DNA from: an uncultured Prevotellaceae bacterium
Lineage (GTDB): Bacteria; Bacteroidota; Bacteroidia; Bacteroidales; UBA3663
Direction of reading: 5' to 3'
Assembly: GCA_900319235.1 (NCBI GenBank)
Contig: ONNR01000010.1
Coordinates: 1-64,000, forward strand
Length of the DNA stretch: 64,000 bases
A program made the translations under genes and the position numbers. The notes under the pieces are model-generated. The model did not search any database and had not been told where the DNA came from. It was given only the letters and a program-made list of their open reading frames with translations. Shown piece after piece: positions 37,972 to 48,700 of this stretch. Position 1 is the first letter of the stretch. The number at the start of each line of letters is the position of its first letter.

Positions 37972-40125
37972 TTACTTGAGCATGTCACGTGTAATGACAT
38001 GGGGACTGTTCATGACATTCTGCCACCATTCCATCGGAGCATAGGCTGTGCCTTCGCCCTCATACCATGGCATGAACCACGACCAGGTGGCACCTGCCTC
38101 AAACTGTGCGCCAGCATCGGCTACACCTCCGCATTCCGAAAGGGTAACCATCTTGTTGGGATAAAGATACTGCAATTGCTGCATGGTCGAAGCGATAGCA
38201 GCGGCATCTGTCTGGTTATAGATGTCTGCGCCTACCATATCGACATATTGGTCACCGGGATACCATTTGGGATCGAAAGACGTTGGGATGTCGGTCCAAA
38301 CCCAGATGAGGTTGTTCACGCCTTGTGCCTTCATGTAGTCGTACATGGCTATCCAAAGTTGCTTGCAAACTTCGGGACCTTCCTTGCCCCACCAGAACCA
38401 GGCACCAGTGCCTGCTTGATAGACATCGTAGTTGCCCTTGGCTTCGTGGAAGGGACGCCAGATGACGGCGATACCCATTTCCTGCATTGTCTTGAGATAA
38501 CCAGCCACCTTGGCGAGATCGTCGTTCCAAATCTTATTCTCCCAAGTGCCTTCGACGAGGCAATTGCTTGGCATGAAGGTCGTTTGGTCGGGATGGATTA
38601 CATACTGGATGTCGGCTTTCTTTGCACGCTGGGGTGCTGCACTGCTCGACGAAAGAGTGACGCCCGTGAGCGTATAGTCGTGGCCAGAGATGATAAGACC
38701 GTTGGCCTGGATAGCTGCAAGGAGGGTGGCGTCGAGGGTAATGGAGAAGTCGCCCGTTATGTCAAAGTATTCATACGATGTGCCGTTGCCATCGACGAGG
38801 CCGCTCCAGGAACTGCCGTCCTTGAAAGAACCTTGAGCGCCAGCGGCTACATCCTTGGTGTGGGCGGTGATGACGTCGCCAACCTTGGCGTTGGCTAACG
38901 CTGTGGCTTCGATCTTGTACCATCCTGACCAGTCTGAAGGCATTACCTTCTCATCGGAAGAAAGCACTGTTTCGTCGCCTTGTCCGCTTGCAGAAGCAGT
39001 ATTTGCCGAGACGCCCGTGAGCGTATAGTCGTGGCCCGAGATGATAAGACCGTTGGCTTGGATGGCTGCAAGGAGTGTGGCATCGAGTGTGATGGAGAAG
39101 TCGCTCGTGATGTCGAAGTATTCATACGATGTGCCGTTGCCGTCGACGAGGCCGCTCCAAGAACTGCCGTCTTTGAACGAGCCTTGTGCACCGGCGGCCA
39201 CGTCTTTGGTGTGTGCGGTAATGACATCGCCTTCCTTGAGGTTGGCAAGAAGATTGGCTTCAATCTTATACCATCCCGACCAGTCGGAAGGCATCACCTT
39301 CTCTTCGTTCGAAAGTACGGTTTCGTCACCACCAGGTTGGGGTGTAGGTTCAACCACGGGTTCTTCGGAAGGTACGTTCCAGTGCCACATCGCTGCCACG
39401 ATGCCGCCTCCATTGTGCCAAGTGGTGACAGGAGTCATATCGGAATAGTGGATCCATGTGCCGTCGAAAGGCAGATGGATGAAGTCGTAGCAGTTGATGG
39501 CGGGGTATTTGCCGGTCCAACGATAGACCTGTTCGGCATTGTCGTTGTTCCAGTTGACGTTGGCCATCGTGCCCGAAAGAATCTTCTGTCCATAGTTGGC
39601 AAGTAGGGTCTGGTAGAGCGCCTTGGCCTCGCTGGTCGCGTTGGCGTTGACAAGAGAGGTGGCAGGTGCGACATTGATCGAAGTCCATGTGATGGTGATG
39701 TCCTGTTCGTTGGTCTTCTTGCTTGGACCATAGACGATTCCGGCAGGAATTGTGAGAACAAGTTCCGAAACTGCCGGTGCCGTAAAGTCGATGTTGAGAA
39801 TACTGCTGGCGCCATAGACCACGGCATTGTTGACAGGACTACCATTGAGCAGAATTCGATCTTTGGTCGAAGTTGCAAAGCCGATGTTTTCGTCAAACAT
39901 AACTGCTACGGTGTGGTTGCCGGGATAGATTTGACGGCCAGTGGCGAGCGTGTTGCCCGATGTGGTCAAAGTATCAGTCTGGTCGCAGATGATGCCCAAA
40001 AATGTGGGTGCTGGCGAATCTACGACAGTATATTGTGCGTCGGTGTCCATGCAGGCTGTCCATCCGAAGAGGACAGCCGATGCACAGATGACGGAGAGAA
40101 TCTTGATGTTTTTCATAACATTCAC
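37972..40125 (-). CDS. GH26 beta-mannanase lipoprotein with two binding modules inserted in the catalytic domain
   Basis: A 717-residue lipoprotein (Cys25, lipobox WTAC). Order: Ig-like Big_5-type domain (about 35-150), first part of a GH26 barrel (about 162-253, ending WHWNVP), two 106-residue modules (267-372 and 384-489) that differ at only seven positions, then the rest of the GH26 barrel (about 503-717). The acid/base Glu561 (RPFHEAKG) and nucleophile Glu664 (TLSECGG) lie in the second part, so the enzyme should be active. It probably acts at the cell surface on polymer. Aligning by eye with the GH26 at 34205-35290 places the insertion after the WHPRN-equivalent strand. Modules resemble those at the C-terminus of the neighbouring surface lipoprotein. 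Confidence 0.88.
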   Translation of the reverse strand: MNVMKNIKILSVICASAVLFGWTACMDTDAQYTVVDSPAPTFLGIICDQTDTLTTSGNTLATGRQIYPGNHTVAVMFDENIGFATSTKDRILLNGSPVNNAVVYGASSILNIDFTAPAVSELVLTIPAGIVYGPSKKTNEQDITITWTSINVAPATSLVNANATSEAKALYQTLLANYGQKILSGTMANVNWNNDNAEQVYRWTGKYPAINCYDFIHLPFDGTWIHYSDMTPVTTWHNGGGIVAAMWHWNVPSEEPVVEPTPQPGGDETVLSNEEKVMPSDWSGWYKIEANLLANLKEGDVITAHTKDVAAGAQGSFKDGSSWSGLVDGNGTSYEYFDITSDFSITLDATLLAAIQANGLIISGHDYTLTGVSANTASASGQGDETVLSSDEKVMPSDWSGWYKIEATALANAKVGDVITAHTKDVAAGAQGSFKDGSSWSGLVDGNGTSYEYFDITGDFSITLDATLLAAIQANGLIISGHDYTLTGVTLSSSSAAPQRAKKADIQYVIHPDQTTFMPSNCLVEGTWENKIWNDDLAKVAGYLKTMQEMGIAVIWRPFHEAKGNYDVYQAGTGAWFWWGKEGPEVCKQLWIAMYDYMKAQGVNNLIWVWTDIPTSFDPKWYPGDQYVDMVGADIYNQTDAAAIASTMQQLQYLYPNKMVTLSECGGVADAGAQFEAGATWSWFMPWYEGEGTAYAPMEWWQNVMNSPHVITRDMLK
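38659..39327 (-). repeat. In-frame tandem duplication inside the GH26 gene
   Basis: Copy A 39010-39327 and copy B 38659-38976 encode 106-residue modules with 99 identical residues by direct count, separated by an 11-residue Ser/Ala/Gly-rich linker. DNA identity is also high, indicating recent duplication or gene conversion. Confidence 0.9.
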
Positions 40126-40138
40126 AATCTATATGATA

Positions 40139-42496
40139 TTATTCGACAGTGATTTTAGTGATGATCGTGCGGGTTCCGTTAGCCAGGAATACACCGCCCC
40201 AATACTGCACGGTATAGGCAGCGTCGAGCATCTCCTGGGTGAGTTGGAATGAGACAGCTCCATTGTTGGCGGCAAGATCCCAGTTGTCATATGCGAAACT
40301 TGCATAGGTGGGACCCCAGTGGCCCTCGACAATCTGTAACTGCCAGTCGTCGGCCATCGGTGTGACATAGAAGCGGATGGTCTGTCCAGCCTTGACACCA
40401 GCCTCGGCAAGTTCGGCACCGCCATCGCTGAAGAAGGTGGGCTGGTTGCCCCAGTTGTCGGCCACTGCCTCGCCTGTCCAAAGCGTGGTCTCCAGGCTGA
40501 TGGTGCGCTTCACGTCAATCTTGTTGACGATAAGACCTTCGCCCTGCAAGATCCAGCAGTAGCCCCAGTCGGTGAGGGTGGTGAGTTGTTCGGCTAAAGT
40601 TTGGGTAACTGGTATCTCGATATAACCTACACTGAGGTCATAGATGTCCGCGTTGATGTTGTTGCCGTTGTTGAGACCTGTGGCCACACCAATCTCGTTC
40701 TGGCCGCCCCAATGTCCGTCGAAGAACTGTATCTGCCACCAGGCGTTGAAGTTGGTGGCCCAGATGCGGATCACGTCACCTGCCTGCAGTTCCATGTCGG
40801 CAAAAGCGGTGGCACTTTCGCCTGTCGATTGTACATTTTCACCAAACTGCCAGTTGAAGCTCCAATTATCGAGTTTGACGGCTCCCGTCCAGATGACAAA
40901 GGTCTGTTCGGTGTTGGGGATGACGCTCAGTGCATATTCTACCTCGCCGTTCGAAGAGATGAGTTTCAGCACCGAAGAGCGGCCTGTGTTGTCGGGGATG
41001 CGAATGTAGAGTTCGTCATTGACGAAGATGTACTGGCAGTCAATGCCATCGATCTGTACACCGATGAGTTTGTCGCCATTGACTACGGCTACACTGAACA
41101 TCTGTCCGGCCTTGAGTTCCACGTCGTCACCCGGCATTTCGGGGATGAAACAGAAGACTGGCGAATCGACATCAAGATTGCCGAACTCGACGGTTTCTCC
41201 ATTACTCATTGTAATGCCGAGAGTGCCTGTAACAGCGGTCACGGGAACAACAACGACCAGTTCTGCCTCAGACTGTGAGATGAAGGAGTTGACCACACAG
41301 TTTTCGGTAAAAGTGATTTGGCTGATGAGGTCAAGGTTCTTGCCAACGATGTTGAGGATGCTTCCTGCCGAAACCATTGAAGGATTGTAGGAGATGAGTT
41401 CGGGCTTGGCTGTTTCGATGGCTACAGTCTGTGTCGCACCACTCTTGCAGATAAGAACCAGGTCGCCGCTTTGCGTGCCTTCGGGAACGGTAAGCATCAG
41501 CGATGTAGCACTTTGCTCTTCGGGAGCGACGGTGTTCTCTACGCCGGGGAAGGTGGCTCCGCTCACTACGTCGAGGTCCTTGCCGGTGATGGTGATCTTC
41601 TGTCCGCTACGCAGACCAGTTGCGGGTGTTGCCACAACTTCGGTAGGTACTTGCATACCGATGTAGGCAATGACTACCTCCACATCAGAAGCGGGATATA
41701 CAGAGATGGTGGCTGCATCGGGAGTGTTGTCGGGAAGTACAAACGAAATCTCTGTTGCTTCGCTGTTGATGGTGAACTTAGTCTCGGTCTCAGCTACGGT
41801 GAGACGTCTTACAAGGTCGAAATCGGTGCCCTTGAGGGTGATGGCATCACCAGGCTTCTTGCCTGTGAGGTTGGCAATTTCGGCAACGGCAGGTAGGGTG
41901 ACGATGAGGTTCTCCTCGCTTTCTACCACCTGTTCGCCATCGCTGACGGCCACACGTCCTGTCTGTGCCGTTTCGGGCACGAAGAGGGCAATCTTGTAGC
42001 GCGAATGCTCCTGGAACTGATTTTCGAAAATGGTGTCGCCCACGGCGAAGACCACTGCATTCATGAGGTTGAGGTAGTCACCCTCGATGGTGAGCAGGTC
42101 GCCCGCCTTCACTTTTGCAGGCGTGAGTTTGTCGATGCTGATGGGCTCGGTGTAGGTGATGTCGCTCTCGGTGAAGAGACTTCCACCTGCATATTTGAGT
42201 TCGATGCGGCCCACTTCCGGTCCGTCCTTGGGCACGGTGACCATGATGCTGTTTTCGCTGATGACGTTGATGTCATTCACAACAACATTGCCAGGGAAAA
42301 CGACACTGGTGATCTGGTTGAGACCGCTGCCCACGAAGCGGATCTGTCCGCCACGGGCTACTGGACTGGGGCCGAATGCGTTGAGCGAAACGCCTCCCTT
42401 GTATTGATTGGTGTCGAGCTGGTTGTCCTCCGAACAGGAGACTGCCGTGAACAGCAATGTGCAGAGGGCTGTCAGAACATATAGTAGTTTTTTCAT
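40139..42496 (-). CDS. Surface glycan-binding lipoprotein with IPT/TIG domains and two C-terminal binding modules
   Basis: A 785-residue lipoprotein (lipobox AVSC, Cys21). About five IPT/TIG immunoglobulin-like domains (roughly 35-455; motifs such as KAGDLLTIEGDYLNL, RSGQKITITGKDLDVV, SAGSILNIVGKNLDLI) are followed by a linker domain and two modules (about 545-665 and 668-785) of the form xxWTGxxxxDNW...AGQxIRFY...WQLQIxEGHWG. The long stalk would hold the binding modules away from the outer membrane. It lies 13 nt before the large GH26 gene and replaces the SusE/F-type component of the mannan locus. Confidence 0.82.
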   Translation of the reverse strand: MKKLLYVLTALCTLLFTAVSCSEDNQLDTNQYKGGVSLNAFGPSPVARGGQIRFVGSGLNQITSVVFPGNVVVNDINVISENSIMVTVPKDGPEVGRIELKYAGGSLFTESDITYTEPISIDKLTPAKVKAGDLLTIEGDYLNLMNAVVFAVGDTIFENQFQEHSRYKIALFVPETAQTGRVAVSDGEQVVESEENLIVTLPAVAEIANLTGKKPGDAITLKGTDFDLVRRLTVAETETKFTINSEATEISFVLPDNTPDAATISVYPASDVEVVIAYIGMQVPTEVVATPATGLRSGQKITITGKDLDVVSGATFPGVENTVAPEEQSATSLMLTVPEGTQSGDLVLICKSGATQTVAIETAKPELISYNPSMVSAGSILNIVGKNLDLISQITFTENCVVNSFISQSEAELVVVVPVTAVTGTLGITMSNGETVEFGNLDVDSPVFCFIPEMPGDDVELKAGQMFSVAVVNGDKLIGVQIDGIDCQYIFVNDELYIRIPDNTGRSSVLKLISSNGEVEYALSVIPNTEQTFVIWTGAVKLDNWSFNWQFGENVQSTGESATAFADMELQAGDVIRIWATNFNAWWQIQFFDGHWGGQNEIGVATGLNNGNNINADIYDLSVGYIEIPVTQTLAEQLTTLTDWGYCWILQGEGLIVNKIDVKRTISLETTLWTGEAVADNWGNQPTFFSDGGAELAEAGVKAGQTIRFYVTPMADDWQLQIVEGHWGPTYASFAYDNWDLAANNGAVSFQLTQEMLDAAYTVQYWGGVFLANGTRTIITKITVE

Positions 42497-42511
42497 AATA
42501 CTTGTGCTTTA

Positions 42512-43900
42512 TTAGTTCGGTACGACACGGATGTTGTCAATCTTCATAATAGGTGTGCAGTCGGTGCCTGCCACGCCACCTGCCGAAACGAAGAGTTCCA
42601 GGTTGGCGAACGATTCGGCATTGAGGCTGCCTGATGCTGCGCTGCCATCCCAGTAGTAGATGAACTGTGAGGCGATGGGCATCGAAACGGTGATCCACTT
42701 GTCACCCGTATCGAAGGAACCGGTGCTGGTCCAGGGACGATAGAGGGCACGTGGCAGCGAGATGGCGTCGTCGTGGAAATAGGTGTTGTTGCAGCCTCCA
42801 AGTTTGTTGCCATAGATGTCGGTGGCTCCGGCATTGCCGTTCGAGACGAGGTCAACACCCGAGAAGATGATTTGCATAGCGCAAGCGCTCCAAGGATAAT
42901 CCGAGGGGATGAGCAGTTCGAACTTGACCGCCATGTTGGCAAAGTCGGAGAAGTCAACCACATCGTTCAGACGTACGCAGTCTTCGGTAGCATAGGTCTC
43001 GGGGTCAGCCCAGTTGCCTGCCCAGTATTCGAAGTGGAAGTGCGAATCATCCCATGTGTCACCGCTTCCTGCCAAGGCAGCATCTCCCGTGCCGAATTGC
43101 AGGAAGTTGCCCTTGATGGCTGTCTCGTCGGTGGTGATGGTCTGTGCGTGCCAGCCGTGATTCGAACGTACGATGTCGTCGAAGTCGAAGAGCATGCCAC
43201 GGGTGTCGAGATAGCGGAACGAGGAAGCCGTCGTGCCATAGATGGACGTCATCGAAACGGGACCTTCGGCAGCACCTTCGGGAACGATAGCCACACACGA
43301 GGTGTAGTCTTCGGCGATGGATTTGATGTGGGCTTCGATGTCCTTGCCATCGGCATCACGGAAGGTGACGGTCAGTGGAGTGTTGGGGTCATCGACCATG
43401 TAGTTGCCCGTGAAGGTTACCTCGTCGCCGACGGCTGCATATTCGCAACTCATGGCCGAAAGCTGTGGAGCCGGGATGACGACCGAAAAGTCATAGCTGA
43501 TGGTATCCTGGTTCTTGGTGATCATGTAGATCTTGTCGGTCACCAGGAAAGGAACGGAGCTTGGCACCGAAACGATGAGGGTGTTGTCGGTGATGTAGCT
43601 CGAATTGAGGATGGCCTTCTTGTCGTTGAAGTACATCTCATAGACCGAGCGCAGGTTGGAGCCCACGAGGCAGAGCACGGCCTGGGGCGAGGCGCTAGTG
43701 ACGAGTTGGCCATTGGTGTAGAGGGTGTTGGCGTCATCGTTGTTGCCCTTGATTTCGCTCGAAAGGCAGCGGATGTAATCGACGGTAGGCGTGCCTCCTG
43801 CCACTTCGTAGGCATCCGGGGTGTCATCGCAACTGCTCATTGCGAAGAGGGCAGCCGTGCCGATGAGGCCCCATATGATGGATTTATATTGTGTATTCAT
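42512..43900 (-). CDS. Surface glycan-binding protein (SGBP-B-like) lipoprotein
   Basis: A 462-residue lipoprotein (lipobox MSSC, Cys24). Two IPT/TIG-like domains (to about 230) are followed by a larger C-terminal beta-sandwich that begins MLFDFDDIVRSNHGWHAQ and is rich in Trp/Tyr/Phe, resembling the ligand-binding domain of SGBP-B proteins in Bacteroidetes glycan loci. It should capture mannan at the surface for the SusCD transporter. It lies directly between susD and the multi-IPT lipoprotein gene, the usual place for such proteins. No catalytic motif is seen. Confidence 0.82.
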   Translation of the reverse strand: MNTQYKSIIWGLIGTAALFAMSSCDDTPDAYEVAGGTPTVDYIRCLSSEIKGNNDDANTLYTNGQLVTSASPQAVLCLVGSNLRSVYEMYFNDKKAILNSSYITDNTLIVSVPSSVPFLVTDKIYMITKNQDTISYDFSVVIPAPQLSAMSCEYAAVGDEVTFTGNYMVDDPNTPLTVTFRDADGKDIEAHIKSIAEDYTSCVAIVPEGAAEGPVSMTSIYGTTASSFRYLDTRGMLFDFDDIVRSNHGWHAQTITTDETAIKGNFLQFGTGDAALAGSGDTWDDSHFHFEYWAGNWADPETYATEDCVRLNDVVDFSDFANMAVKFELLIPSDYPWSACAMQIIFSGVDLVSNGNAGATDIYGNKLGGCNNTYFHDDAISLPRALYRPWTSTGSFDTGDKWITVSMPIASQFIYYWDGSAASGSLNAESFANLELFVSAGGVAGTDCTPIMKIDNIRVVPN

Positions 43901-43922
43901 TGTTGTATTTCTTTTTCAATGA

Positions 43923-45701
43923 CTATTCGTAAGAGTAGGTGGCGCGAATGTCCACATGCTGGCCATCCACGTTGGAGCCCAGGTTGGGATTGAAGGTCAC
44001 GTCTTCGGTTGGGAAAGGCAGATAGAAGTAGTTCTTGCCCGTATCAGGATCGCGCTTCATCAGGCCTTCGACGTAAGGTTCTGCTGTGTTTTCGTCATAG
44101 CCCATGCTGGTGGTGACATTCCAGCTGCCATTGTTGTAATAGCCTAAGTAGAGGTCGTTGAGGCCCCACATTGAATTACGCTTCTGTCCTTTGAGCTGGC
44201 TGATGGCAAAGGCTGGATTCCAGTAGCTGACGCGCACGAAGTCATACCAGCGGTCGCCTTCGAGGGCAAACTCCAGACGACGCTCTTTCCAGATGTCCAT
44301 CCAGCTGAAACTTGTGACGGGTGTAGCGGTAGGAACGGCGCGCTGATGAACGACATTGAAGCATTCCACGGCCTTGGGGTCGGAGGTGGTGGCATCGATG
44401 CCCTGCGAAGCGGGAAGCTTGGCTTCGGCATAGATGAGATAGACTTCCGACAGACGGAGGATGTGGGTGGCTAGGGAGTTGTACATGTAGGCGGCGGAAT
44501 GGCCGGCACCCTGCTGGTGGTCGTAGGCGTCGCCGTAAAGATGCTTCACGACATTGGCGCCTGTCGAAGAGGCGAGTTCGCCACGGCAGCTGGCATAGAA
44601 GGTGTCGTCGTAGATGAAGCGCAGGTAGTCGAAACCGCCCTTGTCCTGCCAGAAGTAATCGTACTTGAAGCCGGGCAGCATCATCGTGGCTTTGAGACGG
44701 GTATCGGTGGAATTGATCCACGAGTCAGGAGTCTGTTCGAGAAGTTTCACGCCAAAGGCCTCCTGCAAATCAACTGACGGGGAAGTCCAGTCGCCCCAGC
44801 AGTCGCCGAATTCGTCGAAGCCTGTCATGCCAAGGTCCGACTGCAAGGTGTTCTGTGCGGTCCAGACGTTTCCGTTGGCGGTCCAACGCCAGGCATAGAG
44901 GCTCTCCTGGCACTTGTTGTTGGTCAGGCGATAGATGTCGCTGAAATTCTCCATGAGCGTGCGGCCCGAGTTCTCGATGACGTGGAGGGCGTGAGCGGCG
45001 GCCTGGTCGAGGTAACCCTGGTTGAGTTCGCCCGAAATGCCTGCCATCGACAGGTAGGTCTTTGCCAGCAGTGCCTCGGCGCAATAGCGGTCGATACGGC
45101 CTGGCGCATTGGTTTCGGGAAGAAGTTCCATGGCCTTTTCGAGCGTCAGGAGGATGTACTCATAGACGTCGGCGCGCTTCACCTTGGGATAGGTGTTGTA
45201 GTCACCGGCATTGAGCGACTCGGCATTGTTGTGCACGATAGGTACTTCGCCGAAGCTGCGCACGAGGTAGAAGTATGCCATAGCCTTCCAGGCGAGGCAT
45301 TCGCCCAGACACTGGTTGCGAACGCTCTCGGAGATGTTGCCCGTCGAGGCCTTGATGCTGTTATAGACGGTGTTGCTGTGTCCGATGACGGCCCAAAGGG
45401 AGTAGGACATGTTAATGAGGTCTTCATCCGAACCATTGACCGTGAATTTGAGATAGGGGCTGTTGCCTATGTAGAGGTTGCCCGAAAGGCCTTCGCCTAC
45501 CTTGAAGAAGCCGCGTTGGAAATCATACCAGGGGGAGTTGTACAGGTAGTTGACACCTGCAATGCACTGGTCGTCGGTCTGGTAATAGTTGTCGGCGTTG
45601 TAGGCATCCTTGGTCGGCTTGTCGAGGAAATCATCGCACGACGACATTCCTCCAATGATCAAGGCGGCCAAAGCTATATATTTATATAATGTATATTTCA
45701 T
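43923..45701 (-). CDS. SusD/RagB family nutrient-binding lipoprotein (mannan locus)
   Basis: A 592-residue SusD-like lipoprotein: MKYTLYKYIALAALIIGGMSSC with lipobox MSSC, then DDFLDKPTKDAYNADNYYQTDDQC, the usual start, and helical TPR-like scaffold. The C-terminus has the RRLEFALEGDRWYDFVR signature. It forms the lid of the SusC channel and binds oligosaccharides. The frame is open to 45728, but ATG 45701 starts the signal peptide. It lies 27 nt after susC. Confidence 0.93.
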   Translation of the reverse strand: MKYTLYKYIALAALIIGGMSSCDDFLDKPTKDAYNADNYYQTDDQCIAGVNYLYNSPWYDFQRGFFKVGEGLSGNLYIGNSPYLKFTVNGSDEDLINMSYSLWAVIGHSNTVYNSIKASTGNISESVRNQCLGECLAWKAMAYFYLVRSFGEVPIVHNNAESLNAGDYNTYPKVKRADVYEYILLTLEKAMELLPETNAPGRIDRYCAEALLAKTYLSMAGISGELNQGYLDQAAAHALHVIENSGRTLMENFSDIYRLTNNKCQESLYAWRWTANGNVWTAQNTLQSDLGMTGFDEFGDCWGDWTSPSVDLQEAFGVKLLEQTPDSWINSTDTRLKATMMLPGFKYDYFWQDKGGFDYLRFIYDDTFYASCRGELASSTGANVVKHLYGDAYDHQQGAGHSAAYMYNSLATHILRLSEVYLIYAEAKLPASQGIDATTSDPKAVECFNVVHQRAVPTATPVTSFSWMDIWKERRLEFALEGDRWYDFVRVSYWNPAFAISQLKGQKRNSMWGLNDLYLGYYNNGSWNVTTSMGYDENTAEPYVEGLMKRDPDTGKNYFYLPFPTEDVTFNPNLGSNVDGQHVDIRATYSYE

Positions 45702-45728
45702 AATACGATGTGTTTTGTATTGATACAT

Positions 45729-48700
45729 TTAGAAGCCGATGCTAAGGCCTACGGAGTAGGTTGTTGGCGAAGGATAGCGTCCGTTGTCCAGACCCATCAC
45801 GTTGGCGCTGGCAGGCGAAACGCCCACCTCGGGGTCGTAGCCGGTGTATTTGGTCAGCGTCACAAGGTTCTGGATGTTGCCGTAGATGCGGAGGTTGTCG
45901 AGCCTGAGCCGACGGATCATCTTCTTTGGGAAGGTGTAGCCCAGGGCGATGTTCTTCAGACGGATGTACGAACCGTCTTCGATGTAGCGGTCGCTGAAAC
46001 GGTCGTTGTCGTTCGGGTCGTTGAGGGTGGCACGCGGGGTGCTGGTGCCGCTGTTTTTAACCTGGACGTTGGTGATGTCGTCATACCAGTGCCATACGGT
46101 CACACCGTTGATGTCGCGGCCGGCGGAGTAGTCGATCGAGGCGTCGATGGGTTCGAGCACGGCGCGGTCGTTGACATCCTTCAATTGGTTGGTCCAGCTC
46201 GAATTCATGTGGGTGAGCTTCATCGCCATGTAGTTGGCGACCTTGTTGCCGTACGAACCGTTGATGAAGATGTTCAGGTCGAAGTCCTTGTAGCGGAAGG
46301 TGTGGTTCCAGCCGAAGGTGAACTTCGGGAGTGGCGAGCCGATGTTGGTGCGGTCGTTCTCGTCGATGATGCCGTCGCCGGTGATGTCCTTGTACTTGAC
46401 GTCGCCGACCCAGGTGGTCGAAGTGCGGCTGAAGACGCCGTTCGACGTATAGGCTTTCGGCTTGGGCGAAGTTTCAAGGTCTTCAAGGTTCTGGTAGATG
46501 CCGTCGGTGACGTAGCCGTAGAAGCTGAAAAGTGACTCGCCCACCTGGGTGAGGCTGACCACGTCCGACCACTGTCCGTAGCCGGTGAGGGTGGCGTTGC
46601 CCGAGCCGTCGTTCAGCGAAACAAGTTTATTGTTGTTGAGGGAAAGGGTGACTTCTGTGCTCCATTCGAAATTCCTGGTCACTACGGGGCGGGCATTGAG
46701 GGTGAACTCCCAGCCACGGTTGCGGATCTGGCCATAGTTGCCGTAAGGTGCTGCAAGGGCAGATGACCCATTGCCCGATGTGCCCATATACGAAGGCAGC
46801 TGCAACTGCATCAGCATATCCTTCGATTCCTTGTTGTACCATTCGACCACGAGGCCGATGCGGTCGTGCAGCAGGTTGAGGTCGAGGCCGATGTTCCATT
46901 GTTCCTGGCTCTCCCACTTGATGCCGGTGTTGGCGACCTGTGCGGGACGATAGGATTTGCCGAAGTCGGTGTTCATGATCGAAAGGGGAACGCCCCACTT
47001 GTAGCCGCCGATGTTCGAGTTGCCGGTCTGTCCCCAGCCCACGCGGAGCTTGCCGTTGCTTATCCAGTCGATGTCCTTCATGAAGCTCTCCTGGCTGAAA
47101 CGCCAGGCGAGGGCAAACGAGTTGAACGCTGCCCAGCGGTTGCGCGGACCGAAGTTCGACGAGCCGTCATAACGCCAGGTGTAGGTGGCAAGGTAGCGGT
47201 CGTTGTAGTTATAGGTACCGCGTGCGAAGAATGAGGCCATCGAACTTTCGCCAAAGCCATAGCCGATGGAGGGTGTGCCGTCGCCAAGGGCGGGGTTGTG
47301 CACCTCGTCGCTGGGCAGGTTGGTGTTCTGGATGTTCTCGTAGTCCCAGTTGCTCGACCAGGCTTCCTGTCCGACCATGGCGGTGAACGAATGCTCGCCG
47401 ATCTTGTCGGCGTAGGTCACGTAGTTCTTAAGTGCCCAGAACTTGTTGGCGTTCTTCTGCACCGAACTGGTGTTCGAGTCACGCGTCCATGTGCCGAGGT
47501 TGACCGTCGGCTTGTAGCGCTCGCCCTTCGACCAGCCGAGATCCCAGTCGTACTCCGCATGCCAGGTGAGTTTCTTCATCAGCTGGATGTCGAGGAAGAC
47601 GTTGCCCGTGAGTTTCTGGCGGGCGAGCAGGATGTCGTCCATCAGCGCCATGGCGATGGGGTTGGGGTTGGTATAGCCTTCCTGGCTGACGCTCGAATAG
47701 TTGCCGTCGAGGTCGTAGATGGGGATGCTGGGGATGGTGGTGAGCGAGTAGTTGATGAGGCCCTGGTCCGAGTCAGCCAGCTTGAGGCTCTCGTCGGTGT
47801 CGGTGTAGCTGACGCTGAGGCCCATCTTGAGCCACGACTTCATCTGAGCGTCGATGTTGGTGCGGAACGAGAAACGTTCGAACTCCGAGCCGATGATGGT
47901 ACCATCCTGGTCCATATAGCCGCCCGAAACGAAGTATTTCACCTTGTCGTTGCCGCCCTGTGCGCTCACCTGATGCTGGTGCTGCAATGCGGTCTGGAAG
48001 ACGGCGTCCTGCCAATTGGTGCCCAGGCCGAGCAGCGAGGGGTCGCTGTACTGTGCATTGGCCGAACATTCGCCCTGGTCCACCAGGTCGTTGTAGTATT
48101 GAGCAAACTCGCGCAGGTTCATCATGTCGAGGCGTTTGGTCTGGCGGTTCCACGCCACCATGCCGTCGTAGCTGAACTTGGCGTCGCCCGCCTGTCCACG
48201 CTTGGTGGTGATGAGCACCACACCGTTGGCGCCCTGTGCACCGTAGATGGCGGTGGCCGAGGCGTCTTTCAGGATTTCCATGCTGACGATGTCGGCAGGG
48301 TTGATGGTCGAAAGGGGAGAGATGGTCGAAACGGAACCGTTGCCCAGGGCATCGCCTAGGCCGTAGGAGGCACCCGACGAACCCTGGCTCTGCACGATCA
48401 CGCCGTCGATGACGTACAACGGTTCGGCGTTGGCGTTGATGGTGGCGGTGCCACGCACACGGATGGACGACGAGGAGCCTGGGGCACCCGACGTCTGGGT
48501 GGCCTGCACACCGGCGGCACGTCCTTGCAGCGACTGGTCGAGCGATGTGATGATCGAACCTTTCATCTTCGATTCGTCCATCGTGACCGATGCGCCAGCA
48601 AGGTCCGACTTCTTCATCGTACCGTAGCCGACTACAACAACTTCTTCGAGCAACTCATCGTCGCTCTTCATTTCCACATTCACAGTCTTGCGTCCGGCAA

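Noticed and set aside
47298..48359. A 353-codon plus-strand frame inside susC
   Set aside because: Antisense shadow of the TonB-dependent transporter gene; no start signal or domain.
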